From assembly GCA_947499095.1 (NCBI GenBank), contig CANMMR010000001.1, forward strand, positions 310,001 to 374,000: 64,000 nt of DNA. The letters are read 5' to 3'. Shown here piece after piece: positions 36,833 through 46,277 of this stretch (the stretch's first letter is position 1; every line of letters begins with the position of its first letter). This DNA comes from an uncultured Erythrobacter sp. GTDB lineage: Bacteria; Pseudomonadota; Alphaproteobacteria; Sphingomonadales; Sphingomonadaceae. The translations under genes and the position numbers were made by a program. The notes below the pieces were generated by a model. It did no database searches and was not told the DNA's origin. It was given only the letters and a program-made list of their open reading frames with translations.

Positions 36833-37438
36833 TCAGCGAGCAGCGGCTGCCTCGCGCAATTCCCCGACAAGGACGATGACGGCCTCTTCGGTTCGTTGCA
36901 GCGAAGTGCCGGTGTCGATCACATGATCGGCCAGCTCGCGCTTCTCGGCATCGGGCACCTGGAGGGAGAGGATGTGGGCAAATTTTTCCTCGGTCATCCC
37001 GGGCCGCGCAAGCACACGCTTTCGCTGGGCTTCGGCGGGAGCGGAGACCACGACCACGCGGTCGACGGCCTCGGCGCCGCCTTTCTCGAACAGGAGCGGA
37101 ATGTCGAACACCACGACCGGCGCGCCCGAATGTTCGATCAGGAATGCTTCGCGTTTGCGGGCGACGGCGGGGTGGACGATGCTTTCGAGCCGGGCGAGAG
37201 CTTCCTTGTCGCCGAACACTTTCGCACCCAGAGCGTCGCGCAACACGCCGTCCGGCCCGGTGCTGCCGGGGAACGCCGCTTCGATAGCCGGGAGCAGTTC
37301 GCCATCCGGCCCCTGCATGGCACGCACTTCGGCGTCGGCATCGAATACGGGGACGCCGGCTGCCTGAAACATGGCGGCCACGGTCGATTTGCCCATGCCG
37401 ATGGAACCGGTGAGACCGACGATCAGCGGCCGCGTCAT
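36833..37438 (-). CDS. coaE: dephospho-CoA kinase
   Basis: 201 residues. P-loop GLTGSIGMGKSTVAAMF, DxD motif FDADAEVRAM, lid region IVHPAVARKREAFL and VVVFDIPLLFEKGGAEAVD. It catalyses the last step of CoA synthesis. It overlaps aroE as ATGA. Confidence 0.96.
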   Translation of the reverse strand: MTRPLIVGLTGSIGMGKSTVAAMFQAAGVPVFDADAEVRAMQGPDGELLPAIEAAFPGSTGPDGVLRDALGAKVFGDKEALARLESIVHPAVARKREAFLIEHSGAPVVVFDIPLLFEKGGAEAVDRVVVVSAPAEAQRKRVLARPGMTEEKFAHILSLQVPDAEKRELADHVIDTGTSLQRTEEAVIVLVGELREAAAAR

Positions 37439-38310
37439 GTGAGCAGCCTTTCGCGCAACTCCGCATCGAACTGGCGCGGCGGCTCGACGCCGAAAAAGTG
37501 GGTGAAGGCGGCAGCTGCCTGTCCGATCAGCATGGCGAGACCGTCGACCGTCGCAAATCCGGCGGCGCGCGCGTTGACGAGGAATTCGGTCTCCACCGGA
37601 TCGGTGACGATGTCATAGGCGATCGAGCCGGGCGGCGCGTGGCTCCAGTCGAAAGCGAGCGGCGGCTGGCCGCGCATGCCGAGCGGAGAAGCGTTGATGA
37701 CGAGATCGCAGCACCCCTCACGATCGTCGAAAGCGAAATCGGTCGGCGTGGCGAAATGATCGAGCGGGGCGACATGATGCTCGCCGCTCGGATCGAGCTC
37801 GTCCAGCAACGCGCGGGCCTTGTCGGGATTTCGTCCGGCGAGAACGACGGTGAAGCCCTCATCCGCTAGTCCGGAGACTATAGCGCGCGCCGCACCCCCG
37901 GTTCCGAGAATGCGGGCCATACGAAAATAGTGCGTATCGCGAAGCTGGCCGAGCAAGGGTTCGAGAAACCCCGCCACATCGGTGTTGCGCCCGACAAGAG
38001 CGCCATCGCGAGTCTTGACCACCGCATTGACAGCGCCGACGCGCTTGGCGAGCGGCTCGATCCGGTCGAGCAACGGCATGACCGTCTGCTTGTGCGGCAT
38101 GGTGACATTGCAGCCGTGCCAACCCGCATCGTCGCGGCGCTCTTCGAGATAGCTCTTCAGACTAACCGTACTCACATGATGCGCACGATACGCCGCATCG
38201 AGCCCGAGCTTCTCGATCCAGAAGCCATGGATCGCCGGCGATTTCGACTGGGCGATGGGATCGCCGATGACTTCGGCATAGCCCTGCCCCGGACGGCGAT
38301 CCGGGGTCAC
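37435..38310 (-). CDS. aroE: shikimate dehydrogenase (NADP+)
   Basis: 291 residues. Substrate motif [15 protein letters not shown], catalytic lysine region [11 protein letters not shown] and TDVAGF; the NADP loop is [15 protein letters not shown]. It reduces 3-dehydroshikimate for aromatic synthesis. It overlaps maf and coaE by 4 bp each. Confidence 0.96.
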   Translation of the reverse strand: MTPDRRPGQGYAEVIGDPIAQSKSPAIHGFWIEKLGLDAAYRAHHVSTVSLKSYLEERRDDAGWHGCNVTMPHKQTVMPLLDRIEPLAKRVGAVNAVVKTRDGALVGRNTDVAGFLEPLLGQLRDTHYFRMARILGTGGAARAIVSGLADEGFTVVLAGRNPDKARALLDELDPSGEHHVAPLDHFATPTDFAFDDREGCCDLVINASPLGMRGQPPLAFDWSHAPPGSIAYDIVTDPVETEFLVNARAAGFATVDGLAMLIGQAAAAFTHFFGVEPPRQFDAELRERLLT

Positions 38311-38903
38311 GCGGGCAACACACCTTCTTCGCGCAGCGCGTCAAGCACCTGCAGCAGCGGCATGCCGAGCACGGTGAAATGGTCACCCATGATGCTCTCG
38401 AACAGCTGCACACCCGGCCCCTCCATGCGGAATACGCCGACGCAACAGGACACCGCGGGCCATTCGGCGTCGAGATAGGCCTCGATGAAATCCTCGCTCA
38501 ACTCGCGCACGCGCAGCCGGGCGAAATCGGAGCCGACCCAGACGATCTGCCCCTCTCGCGCCAATGCTGCCGCGCTGTGCAGCGTCATAACCTTGTCCGA
38601 GAAAAAGCGCAGATGCTCGGCTGCCTGTTCGCGCGATTGTGGCTTGTCGAAACGTCGGCCCTCGACCTCGACCAGCGAATCCGACCCCAGCACAAGGCCA
38701 CCCGCCGTCACCGCGGCAGCCTTGGCCGCAGCCAGCGCTTGGGCGATCTCGGCAGGCTCCGCGCCCTCCATTTCCGCTTCGAGCGCGCGCTCGTCGACAT
38801 CGGCGGCCTCCGCCGTAAAGGCCACACCAGCTGCCTCCAGCATCGCCTTGCGCGAAGCGCTGTTAGACGCGAGCACGATTCCGCCTCCCGAAATCCCGCT
38901 CAT
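38307..38903 (-). CDS. maf: Maf-like nucleoside triphosphate pyrophosphatase
   Basis: 198 residues. [21 protein letters not shown], then the DEVD-like [31 protein letters not shown] and [11 protein letters not shown]; these give the Maf/YhdE fold. It hydrolyses non-canonical or m7-GTP/UTP nucleotides and can affect septation. Overlaps ppsR and aroE. Confidence 0.93.
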   Translation of the reverse strand: MSGISGGGIVLASNSASRKAMLEAAGVAFTAEAADVDERALEAEMEGAEPAEIAQALAAAKAAAVTAGGLVLGSDSLVEVEGRRFDKPQSREQAAEHLRFFSDKVMTLHSAAALAREGQIVWVGSDFARLRVRELSEDFIEAYLDAEWPAVSCCVGVFRMEGPGVQLFESIMGDHFTVLGMPLLQVLDALREEGVLPA

Positions 38904-39784
38904 ATCGGTTTCGCCCCTTGCGATGTGCCGCGCATCTCGCGTTCATTGTAAAGGCGGATCACCGCCGCTGCCGTCTCCTCGATCGATCGGCGCGTCACAT
39001 CGATCACGGCCCAGCCATTGTCGGCGAACATCCGCCGGGCAAACGCCACTTCGCTCTTCACCTTCTCCTGATCGGCATAGTCGGTCTGCGCCTGCTCGTT
39101 GAGGCTGAGTAGTCGGTTGCGGCGGATCTGGACCAGCCGCTCCGGCGCCGTCGTGAGGCCAATCACCATTGGATTCTTTAGCGAGTAAAGCGCCGGCGGC
39201 GGCGGGCTTTCCACGACCAGCGGAATGTTCGCCACCTTATAGCCGCGATTGGCGAGGTAGATACTGGTCGGCGTCTTTGAGCTGCGCGACACACCGGCGA
39301 GGACGATGTCGGCGTCCTCCCAATTCTCCCAACCCACCCCGTCGTCATGCGCGATGGTGAACTGGATTGCCTCGACCCGCTCGAAATAGGCCTTGTCCAT
39401 AGTGTGCTGGCGACCGGGGCGGCCATGCGCCTCCTGGCCTAGCGCCTTCTCCAGCGCCGCCGTCACATGGTCGAGGATCGGCACGGCGGGCAGGCCCTGT
39501 TGCGCGCAGACCTCTTCCAAGCGGGCGCGCGTGTCCGGATTGACGAGTGTGAAGAGGACAAGGCCGGGATTGGCCTTGAGTTCGGGCACGATCCGTTCGA
39601 GATGCTGCCTGCTCCTGACCATCGGCCAGAAGTGACGCATCACATCGGCATCCTCGAATTGCGCGAGCGCGGCCTTGGCCAGCATTTCGAGCGTTTCGCC
39701 GGTGGAATCGGACAGAAGGTGGAGATGGATGCGATCGGGAATTGCGGGCCTGCCTGCCTGTGGAGAAGCACCGGCATAAACCAC
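38900..39784 (-). CDS. ppsR: bifunctional kinase/pyrophosphorylase (PPSR/PDRP family)
   Basis: About 294 residues if the GTG at 39784 is used; the conserved part begins at [24 protein letters not shown], so the true start may be a few codons later at a rarer start codon. The P-loop-like motif is [21 protein letters not shown]. It controls PEP synthase or PPDK by ADP-dependent phosphorylation. It is the gene flanking the alphaproteobacterial origin in several genomes. Confidence 0.92.
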   Translation of the reverse strand: MVYAGASPQAGRPAIPDRIHLHLLSDSTGETLEMLAKAALAQFEDADVMRHFWPMVRSRQHLERIVPELKANPGLVLFTLVNPDTRARLEEVCAQQGLPAVPILDHVTAALEKALGQEAHGRPGRQHTMDKAYFERVEAIQFTIAHDDGVGWENWEDADIVLAGVSRSSKTPTSIYLANRGYKVANIPLVVESPPPPALYSLKNPMVIGLTTAPERLVQIRRNRLLSLNEQAQTDYADQEKVKSEVAFARRMFADNGWAVIDVTRRSIEETAAAVIRLYNEREMRGTSQGAKPI

Positions 39785-40062
39785 GGGAGAAAGCTGCCGA
39801 CAAGTTCGGGAGCAAATTGTGTGCCCGATCCGAGTCCTCCGCGCGCCGATTCCCGCACACCAAACGCAAGTTTTGCGCAAGGGGTGGAATAGCGAGGATA
39901 AGTTTGACTCGACTCAACCCCGCAGCCGAGTCGCGATCCGGGACACACCCTTTGCACGGCGGGAGAAATCGGGCAGGGGCGGCTTATCCCTGAAATCCAC
40001 AGGGCCAACAGACTCCATCAACTCTTATAAATATTACTATTATTATTGGATTGGACTCTCCG
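39785..40062. other. oriC: candidate chromosomal replication origin (oriC)
   Basis: A 278-bp gap between divergent ppsR and hemE, the place of oriC in Caulobacter and other alphaproteobacteria. It holds seven GANTC sites (39832, 39848, 39906, 39911, 39928, 40011 and 40054), about one being expected by chance. AAATCCACA (39993) and, on the minus strand, TTATCCTCG (39893) match the DnaA box TTATCCACA at seven of nine bases; TTCTCCACA (39759, inside ppsR, minus strand) differs by one. An AT-rich tract (40020-40048, CTTATAAATATTACTATTATTATTG) could unwind. It also holds the hemE promoter. Confidence 0.7.
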
Positions 40063-41088
40063 ATGCCCGGTCTCCTCCTCGATACGCTGAACGGAAAGCG
40101 CGGGAGCCGCGTGCCGCTCTGGCTCATGCGCCAGGCCGGTCGCTACCTGCCCGAATATCGCGCGCTGCGGGCGGAGAAGGGCGGCTTCCTCGCCATGGCC
40201 TACGATAGCGAGGCGGCTTGCGAGATCACCCTCCAGCCGATCGACCGTTTCGGCTTCGACGGCGCGATCCTTTTTTCGGACATTCTCATCGTGCCGCATG
40301 CTTTGGGGCAGCATCTCGAATTTCTGGCGGGCGAGGGGCCGAAGCTCTCGCCGCCACTGGTCGACGCAAGTCTCGAGAGCCTAGAACCCGATCCCTCGCG
40401 CTACGAACCGATCTACGAGACGGTTCGCCTGTGCCGCCAGCGGCTCGGCCCGGAAACCACCATGCTGGGCTTTGCCGGCAGTCCTTGGACCGTCGCGACC
40501 TATATGGTCGCTGGCGAAGGGAGCCGCGACCAGCATGAGGCGCGGGCGATGGCTTATCGCGATCCGGCGGCGCTCCAGGCGATCGTGGATGCGATTTCCG
40601 TCCAGACGATCGAATATCTGCGCGGGCAGATCGATGCGGGCGCGGAAGCGGTGCAATTGTTCGATAGCTGGTCGGGCAGCCTCGCCCCGGACGAATTCGA
40701 GCGCTGGGTCATCGCGCCCAATGCGGCCATCGTCGCGGCGCTGGGCGAAAGCCATCCGGACACGCCGGTGATCGGCTTTCCGAAGGGCGCCGGTGAGAAG
40801 CTTCCGGCTTATGCGCGCGAAACCGGCGTGAAGGCCGTCGGTGTGGACGAGACGCTCGATCCTGCGTGGGTCGCGCGCGAGTTGCCCGCAGGCATGCCGG
40901 TGCAGGGCAATCTCGATCCGCTGCTGCTGCTGGCCGGGTCCGATGCACTCGAAGCGCGCATTCGCACCATCCTCGACGCATTTGCCGACCGGCCGCATGT
41001 CTTCAACCTCGGGCATGGGATCGACCGGCGCACGCCGATCGGACATGTCGAGCGGCTGATCGAAGCGGTCCGCGGTTTCGAGGGGTGA
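40063..41088 (+). CDS. hemE: uroporphyrinogen decarboxylase
   Basis: 341 residues from the ATG at 40063 (MPGLLLDTLNGKRGSRVPLW); the track's TTG adds DSP only. Catalytic motif WLMRQAGRYLPEYR, then ILFSDILIVPHALGQ, LGFAGSPWTVATYMV and VIGFPKGAG. It decarboxylates uroporphyrinogen III to coproporphyrinogen III in heme and bacteriochlorophyll synthesis. Confidence 0.97.
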   Translation: MPGLLLDTLNGKRGSRVPLWLMRQAGRYLPEYRALRAEKGGFLAMAYDSEAACEITLQPIDRFGFDGAILFSDILIVPHALGQHLEFLAGEGPKLSPPLVDASLESLEPDPSRYEPIYETVRLCRQRLGPETTMLGFAGSPWTVATYMVAGEGSRDQHEARAMAYRDPAALQAIVDAISVQTIEYLRGQIDAGAEAVQLFDSWSGSLAPDEFERWVIAPNAAIVAALGESHPDTPVIGFPKGAGEKLPAYARETGVKAVGVDETLDPAWVARELPAGMPVQGNLDPLLLLAGSDALEARIRTILDAFADRPHVFNLGHGIDRRTPIGHVERLIEAVRGFEG

Positions 41089-41121
41089 CGCGCGCGTGAG
41101 CAGCGCTTACATGCACCGGCG

Positions 41122-41565
41122 ATGCAGGATGTTCTCGCGATGACCTATCTCTGGCTCAAGGCCGGCCATATCATCTTCATGGTGTTCTGGATGGCCGGCC
41201 TGTTCATGCTGCCGCGCCAGATGATCTATCTACACCCGGCCGCTGCAGATTCGGACGAGACCGCGATCTGGACGAAACGGATGGGGCTGCTGCGCAAGGT
41301 CATCCTCACGCCCAGCCTGATCGTCGTGTGGGTGCTCGGTCTGCTGCTGGCGATGACCATCGGTGCTTGGGACCAGGGGTGGTTTCATGCGAAGCTGCTT
41401 ATCGTCGTCGCGCTGACCGGCTTCCACGGTTATATGGTGGCGCAGGCGAAGAAGATGACTGCTGGCGAGCGCCCCCTCACCGAAAAGCAGCTGCGCCTCT
41501 GGGGCGAATTCCCCGGCATCGCGCTGGCGCTTATCGTCGTGCTGGTGGTCGTCAAACCGTTCTGA
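41122..41565 (+). CDS. hemJ: HemJ-type protoporphyrinogen oxidase
   Basis: 147 residues with four membrane helices. Starts MQDVLAMTYLWLKAGHIIFMVFWMAGLFMLPRQ; the conserved His in KAGHII and the H-[GS]-Y in FHGYMVAQAKK match HemJ (UPF0093). It oxidises protoporphyrinogen IX in bacteria that lack HemY/HemG. It sits right after hemE, giving a heme pair. Confidence 0.93.
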   Translation: MQDVLAMTYLWLKAGHIIFMVFWMAGLFMLPRQMIYLHPAAADSDETAIWTKRMGLLRKVILTPSLIVVWVLGLLLAMTIGAWDQGWFHAKLLIVVALTGFHGYMVAQAKKMTAGERPLTEKQLRLWGEFPGIALALIVVLVVVKPF

Positions 41566-41766
41566 GCGCCATATGGCCCGATCCCGACAGGGCCTGATTC
41601 CGAATTGACGGCTTCGCGCAGGCCCCGTAATTAAACGCCCATCGATCCGGTTGAAGGCCCTGCATTCGACAGGGCCGGGTCCGCTTTCTCCAAGCCCAGT
41701 TCCATGCCCTCCGCACGGACATACCGACCTGCCGGCCACCCCTAGCTACAATACCGAGTAAACATC
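41566..41766 (+). promoter_or_regulatory. rho leader with hairpin and C-rich, G-poor stretch
   Basis: A perfect hairpin GGCCCTG-CATTCGA-CAGGGCC lies at 41656-41676, and the words CGACAGGGCC recur at 41602 and 41667. Downstream, 41701-41760 contains about 26 C and 11 G, the kind of pyrimidine-rich, poorly structured RNA that Rho loads on. Autoregulation of rho by its own leader is known in E. coli, so this is a plausible attenuator with a rut-like site. Confidence 0.6.
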
Positions 41767-43032
41767 ATGCATCTTAAGGATTTGAAAGCAAAAGCCCCGG
41801 CAGACCTGGTCGCGATGGCCGAGGAACTGGGCGTCGAAGCGGCCGGCACCATGCGCCGCCAGGACCTGATGTTCTGCATCCTGCGCGAACTCGCCGACGA
41901 CGAGGAGTATGACGAGGAAATCATGGGCATCGGCACCATCGAGGTGCTGCAGGACGGCTTCGGCTTCCTGCGTAGCCCGGAGGCCAATTACCTCGCCGGT
42001 CCCGACGACATTTACGTCTCGCCCAACCAGATCCGTAAGTGGGGCCTTCGCACCGGCGACACGGTCGAAGGCCAGATCCGCGCGCCGCAGGAAGGCGAGC
42101 GCTATTTCGCCCTGACCGGGCTCACGACGGTCAATTACGAGGATCCCGATCAGGTCCGCACGCGCACCAATTTCGACAATCTCACACCGCTCTATCCCGA
42201 AGAGAAGCTGACGCTCGACACGCTGGATCCGACGGTGAAAGACAAGTCGGCGCGGGTGATCGACATCATCTCGCCGCAGGGCAAGGGCCAACGCGCACTG
42301 ATCGTCGCCCCGCCGCGCACCGGTAAGACGGTGCTGCTGCAGAACATCGCCAAGGCGATCACCGACAACCACCCGGAAGTCTTCCTGCTGGTCCTGCTCG
42401 TCGACGAGCGGCCCGAGGAAGTCACCGACATGCAACGTTCGGTCAATGGCGAGGTGATCTCCTCGACCTTTGACGAGCCTGCGAATCGCCACGTCCAGGT
42501 CGCCGAAATGGTGATCGAGAAGGCCAAGCGCCTAGTCGAGCACAAGAAGGACGTCGTGATCCTGCTCGATTCGATCACTCGCCTCGGCCGCGCCTACAAC
42601 ACCGTGGTGCCCAGCTCGGGCAAGGTTCTGACCGGCGGTGTCGACGCCAATGCCCTCCAGCGCCCCAAGCGCTTCTTCGGTGCGGCACGCAATATCGAGG
42701 AGGGCGGTTCGCTCTCGATCATCGCCACTGCGCTGATCGACACCGGAAGCCGCATGGACGAGGTCATCTTCGAAGAATTCAAGGGCACGGGTAACAGCGA
42801 AATCGTGCTCGATCGCAAGGTCGCCGACAAGCGCATCTTCCCGGCGCTCGACGTCGGCAAGTCCGGCACCCGCAAGGAAGAGCTGCTGGTCGACCAGGTC
42901 CAGCTGTCGAAGATGTGGGTCCTGCGCCGGATCCTCATGCAAATGGGCACGGTCGACGCGATGGAATTCCTGCTCGACAAGATGAAGGATTCCAAGACGA
43001 ACGAAGACTTCTTCGCGAACATGAACCAGTAG
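41767..43032 (+). CDS. rho: transcription termination factor Rho
   Basis: 421 residues. N-terminal [24 protein letters not shown]-binding OSB fold ([35 protein letters not shown]), Walker [18 protein letters not shown]-loop and R-loop [20 protein letters not shown] and [33 protein letters not shown]. It is a hexameric helicase ending transcripts. Confidence 0.98.
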   Translation: MHLKDLKAKAPADLVAMAEELGVEAAGTMRRQDLMFCILRELADDEEYDEEIMGIGTIEVLQDGFGFLRSPEANYLAGPDDIYVSPNQIRKWGLRTGDTVEGQIRAPQEGERYFALTGLTTVNYEDPDQVRTRTNFDNLTPLYPEEKLTLDTLDPTVKDKSARVIDIISPQGKGQRALIVAPPRTGKTVLLQNIAKAITDNHPEVFLLVLLVDERPEEVTDMQRSVNGEVISSTFDEPANRHVQVAEMVIEKAKRLVEHKKDVVILLDSITRLGRAYNTVVPSSGKVLTGGVDANALQRPKRFFGAARNIEEGGSLSIIATALIDTGSRMDEVIFEEFKGTGNSEIVLDRKVADKRIFPALDVGKSGTRKEELLVDQVQLSKMWVLRRILMQMGTVDAMEFLLDKMKDSKTNEDFFANMNQ

Positions 43033-43173
43033 GGTTGCGCCGAACAGGGCGTGTCATCAGGCACGCTCGCCCGAATGATGAATCCGTTCGCGGGTCTGCC
43101 ATTGCGGCAGTCCCATGGCTCTAACGCATAATTAACCCTGTTTCCCCTAGGAAAGTCTCGTGGCGGGTGACGA

Positions 43174-43202
43174 CCCGGCATCGCCGGGCAGGCGGTCTGC
43201 CC
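43174..43202 (+). promoter_or_regulatory. two mutually exclusive hairpins before the polyglutamate-type operon
   Basis: CCCGGC-ATC-GCCGGG (43174-43188) and GGGCAG-GCGGT-CTGCCC (43186-43202) share the bases GGG at 43186-43188, so only one can form fully. They sit in the 264-bp gap after rho, 24 bp before the small ORF at 43227. That layout suggests an attenuator or translational switch, or a terminator for rho. Confidence 0.5.
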
Positions 43203-43226
43203 AGATGGCTTTTCACGGGGGACACG

Positions 43227-43295
43227 ATGGTCGGTTTTCGCGCCAGCTTGCGCGTGCTCCGGAAAGCCTTCGGTCGCGCCGCATATCGCATCTGA
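43227..43295 (+). CDS. 22-residue basic leader ORF
   Basis: Too short for the ORF track: MVGFRASLRVLRKAFGRAAYRI, from an ATG with CACGGGGGACAC just upstream. It has six Arg/Lys and no acidic residue, and would form an amphipathic cationic helix. Its TGA ends one base before the GTG of the next gene, so translation could be coupled. It could equally be non-functional; judged by position and ribosome-binding site only. Confidence 0.4.
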   Translation: MVGFRASLRVLRKAFGRAAYRI

Positions 43296-43296
43296 C

Positions 43297-45894
43297 GTGG
43301 CGTCGCTCAGCTCTCTTGCGTTCCCGCATAAGGTGACTGCCTCGCGCAGCGCGCGCGTGCTCACGCGCGAGCGCTTCGCCAGCGTACTCTTGCCGATGAT
43401 TACCGTAATCCTGCTTGGCATCCTCCACCAGGCGCAGGTCTTTCGCGACATCGACGGGCGGATTTTCGATCGGTTCGCCGTCGTCGGGAGCGCAACTGCC
43501 CCCACGGTGGTCGTGGTGGAACGCGATCCGCGCTTTGCCGCAATGGGACCCGACCGCTATGCCACTCTCGATCGAGTCTTGGCCGGTTCGGGTATCGAGC
43601 GCATCGGCTATCTCGGCTTCCGCGACACTCAGAGGAGCGGAGCGAGCATCCCGGTGATCGTCGGCCGAAGCGCCGACAGAGTGCCCCTTAGCGGACGCTG
43701 GCAGTTCGCTCCCGCGCTCGCAGTCTCAGACACTGGCGCCTTGAAAGCGGCTTCCAATCTCGCGCCGTCCGAATACGGAATCCAGCGCAGCCAACATCTG
43801 GGGCTGCCTGGTGGCGGACACATCGTGCCGTCGTTCGAATCCGCTCTAGCCGGTGTTGAACCACGCGAGGGTGAGTTCCTCGTTCGTATGCCGCGCGCGC
43901 AGTCGATCCCCGTCATTCCGGCGAGCCAGCTGGTCGCGGGCGATCTCTCGGGAGCCGACCTTGCCGGAACCGTAGCTTTGGTCGCAGCGCCAGCCGCGCT
44001 TGAGCCTTCGCTCGAAACGCCGCGCGATCCTGACATGCGAGCCATGTCCGAAGCGATCTTCCGCGCCCACGCCGTCCACGATTTGCGGACCGGCCGGCAG
44101 GTCGTCCGTGCAGCCGCATGGAACAGCTGGATTTTACTACTCGCTGTCGGGTTGGCATTGGCGATCACCTTTCGCCGGAGCGATCCGAAGCAGCTCATCT
44201 TGCGCGTTTCGATCATTGCCAGCGTGCTGATCGCCGCGGGCGGTTGGCTCGCGCTCGAATTCGCCGGACGTTTGTTGCCGCTGACGGCCCTGCTGCTCGC
44301 GCCCTGGATTATTGCCATCCAGCGCATTCTCATCCGCGAGCGGCGCCAGGACAATCGTCTGGAACAGGTCGCTGCTCGGGCAGTCCAGCATTCGGTGCAT
44401 CGCTCGGCACTGCGCGAAGGGGCAAGGCTACCGCAATTCGTCGATCCGACGGCGCGCATCGCGGGGATCGAGAAGAGCCTGCTGATCGAGCTCTCCCGCA
44501 CCGGCGAATTGCAGCTCGTGAGCGCTATCGATGCCGGGCTCGACGATATCGCGATGGACCCTACCGAGCTATCGAAAGAACTCGCGAAGATGCGCGGGCG
44601 CCAGGTCGGCTTCGATGCCGCGGCTTTGGTCCCCGGTTGGGCCTGTGAGGCGCGGCTGACCTGGATCGGCGGGGCCGAGCGCAACCTCTTCTGGCTCTAC
44701 GCCGTTCCGCCCGGAGGACGCAGCGGCAAGCGCGGGCAACTGGTGCGCGCGGCTGCCGCCTCCTTTCGCGAGCTGTTTCGCTGGCGCGCCGATCTGAACG
44801 CGCGCGAGCGACAGGAGGAACGCTACCTCCCGATCGACGAGAAGGTCGCCAGCGCGGTCTCGCTTGTCGCTCGTGAATCCGACCAGGTCCGCCGCGGTTT
44901 CGACACGATCGATACCGCGGTGATGATTTTCCACCTTATCGGATCCCCGCTCCATGCCAACCGCGCGATGGAAGACCTCTACCGCGAAGCCGAGCTCGCC
45001 GTGAACGAGACACCGCTGGTCGACGCGATCGTCGCTCTGACCGGGCTCGATATCGTCCGGGTAGAGGCGCTGCTGCAGGAGCTGGTGTTCCGCGGCGGCG
45101 AAATGCGCCTGCCGATGCGGCAGTTCGGTCCGGTCGAGCGCATCCTTCGTGTGGCGGCGCCGGACAGCATGGCGCGGGGCATGGACCGGGTGATCGTGAT
45201 CGAAGCGGTCGATATCACGGAATTGCACGCCGCTGCAGACCTGCGCCAGTCGGTCGGACTGTTCATCGACCTCCAGCTTCGCAACGATCTCGAAGCGATC
45301 CTGCTTGCGGCCGACCTTGCGAGCGACCCGCGGGTCGGCGCGGAAAAGATCGGTCCGATCATAGCGCGGATCGGTGAGGCCACACGCCGCGCCACCGGAC
45401 GTCTGGACGAGGTCGCGGAGCTCGTGCGCGGCGAGAACGAGGAACTGGTCGAGGCCTGTTATCCCGTCGATGCCCGCGCGCTGGTCCTCCAGACTCTCGA
45501 GAAAACCGCCGGGATGGCCGAAGAGCTGGAAGTCGGGATCGATATCCAGCTGCCGGCGATGAGCGGCTTCACCATCGCCGAACCGCGTGCGCTTGGCGAC
45601 ATGCTGGAAGCCATGCTGCGCGTCGTGGTGGCCGATACGCCGCAAGGCGAGACGGTCACGGTCCGGCTCGAAGAGAAGAACACCGAGACGCGGGTCAACA
45701 TCGCCGGCGGTTTCGGGATCGGCTTCGGCAGGCTCGTCTATCTGCTCACCAAGGGCGAGGATCAGTCGGTCGGCGAGTACCGCCAGATCAATCGCGGCAT
45801 CGCCCGCACTGCCAAGTGGGGCGGCAGCGTCTCCTACTGGGGCCGCGAGGCCAACGGATTCGGATTCAACGTAAAATTGAGGCGCATCGGATGA
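43297..45894 (+). CDS. CHASE2-type membrane histidine-kinase-like protein, degenerate kinase domain
   Basis: 865 residues, GTG start. An N-terminal helix (FASVLLPMITVILLGIL) precedes a CHASE2-like extracytoplasmic sensor (DIDGRIFDRFAVVGSATAP, PDRYATLDRVLAGSGIERIGYLG). Three helices follow near 270-350, then a cytoplasmic region with a PAS-like segment (FDTIDTAVMIFHLIGSPLHANR to VIVIEAVDITEL). The dimerisation helix reads DLQLRNDLEAI where kinases have HELRNPL: the phosphoacceptor His is Leu659. The ATP-binding region (LGDMLEAMLRVVVAD, VNIAGGFGIGFG) lacks the N-box Asn and the DxG motif. It therefore looks like a pseudokinase sensor. It overlaps the receiver gene as ATGA. Confidence 0.85.
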   Translation: MASLSSLAFPHKVTASRSARVLTRERFASVLLPMITVILLGILHQAQVFRDIDGRIFDRFAVVGSATAPTVVVVERDPRFAAMGPDRYATLDRVLAGSGIERIGYLGFRDTQRSGASIPVIVGRSADRVPLSGRWQFAPALAVSDTGALKAASNLAPSEYGIQRSQHLGLPGGGHIVPSFESALAGVEPREGEFLVRMPRAQSIPVIPASQLVAGDLSGADLAGTVALVAAPAALEPSLETPRDPDMRAMSEAIFRAHAVHDLRTGRQVVRAAAWNSWILLLAVGLALAITFRRSDPKQLILRVSIIASVLIAAGGWLALEFAGRLLPLTALLLAPWIIAIQRILIRERRQDNRLEQVAARAVQHSVHRSALREGARLPQFVDPTARIAGIEKSLLIELSRTGELQLVSAIDAGLDDIAMDPTELSKELAKMRGRQVGFDAAALVPGWACEARLTWIGGAERNLFWLYAVPPGGRSGKRGQLVRAAAASFRELFRWRADLNARERQEERYLPIDEKVASAVSLVARESDQVRRGFDTIDTAVMIFHLIGSPLHANRAMEDLYREAELAVNETPLVDAIVALTGLDIVRVEALLQELVFRGGEMRLPMRQFGPVERILRVAAPDSMARGMDRVIVIEAVDITELHAAADLRQSVGLFIDLQLRNDLEAILLAADLASDPRVGAEKIGPIIARIGEATRRATGRLDEVAELVRGENEELVEACYPVDARALVLQTLEKTAGMAEELEVGIDIQLPAMSGFTIAEPRALGDMLEAMLRVVVADTPQGETVTVRLEEKNTETRVNIAGGFGIGFGRLVYLLTKGEDQSVGEYRQINRGIARTAKWGGSVSYWGREANGFGFNVKLRRIG

Positions 45895-46277
45895 CTTTGC
45901 CGCATATCCTTATCGTCGACGATGACGAAATCCTCGCCAGTCTTCTGCAGATCACGCTGGAGGTCGAGGGCTACGAGGTGTCGACCGCACCAGATGGCGA
46001 GGCTGCGCTGGCGCGGCTGGCCGAGGGTGGGATCGATCTGGTCGTGCTCGATCTCGTGATGCCCAAAATGGACGGAGTGCGCTTCCTGCGCGTGCTGAAC
46101 GAACAGGGTGAGGCTCGTCCTCCGGTGATCGTCATCTCCTCGACTGCGGGCAATACCGTGTCCGACGAGTTCCGGGCACTCGGCGTCGTCACCATCGCGC
46201 GCAAGCCGGTCGAGCCGAGCTGGCTCGTGGCGAATATCGCGGGCGCGTTCGGACAAGGAGCCGCGAACGCCGGATGA
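45891..46277 (+). CDS. single-domain response regulator (REC only)
   Basis: 128 residues from the ATG overlapping the upstream stop. Acidic pair LIVDDDEIL, phosphoacceptor Asp54 in LVVLDLVMPKMDG, and VISSTAGNTVSDE plus IARKPVEPSW for the Thr and Lys positions. No output domain, so it signals by protein contact, perhaps on CapC, CapB or the pseudokinase. Overlaps the CapC-like gene as ATGA. Confidence 0.93.
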   Translation: MTLPHILIVDDDEILASLLQITLEVEGYEVSTAPDGEAALARLAEGGIDLVVLDLVMPKMDGVRFLRVLNEQGEARPPVIVISSTAGNTVSDEFRALGVVTIARKPVEPSWLVANIAGAFGQGAANAG

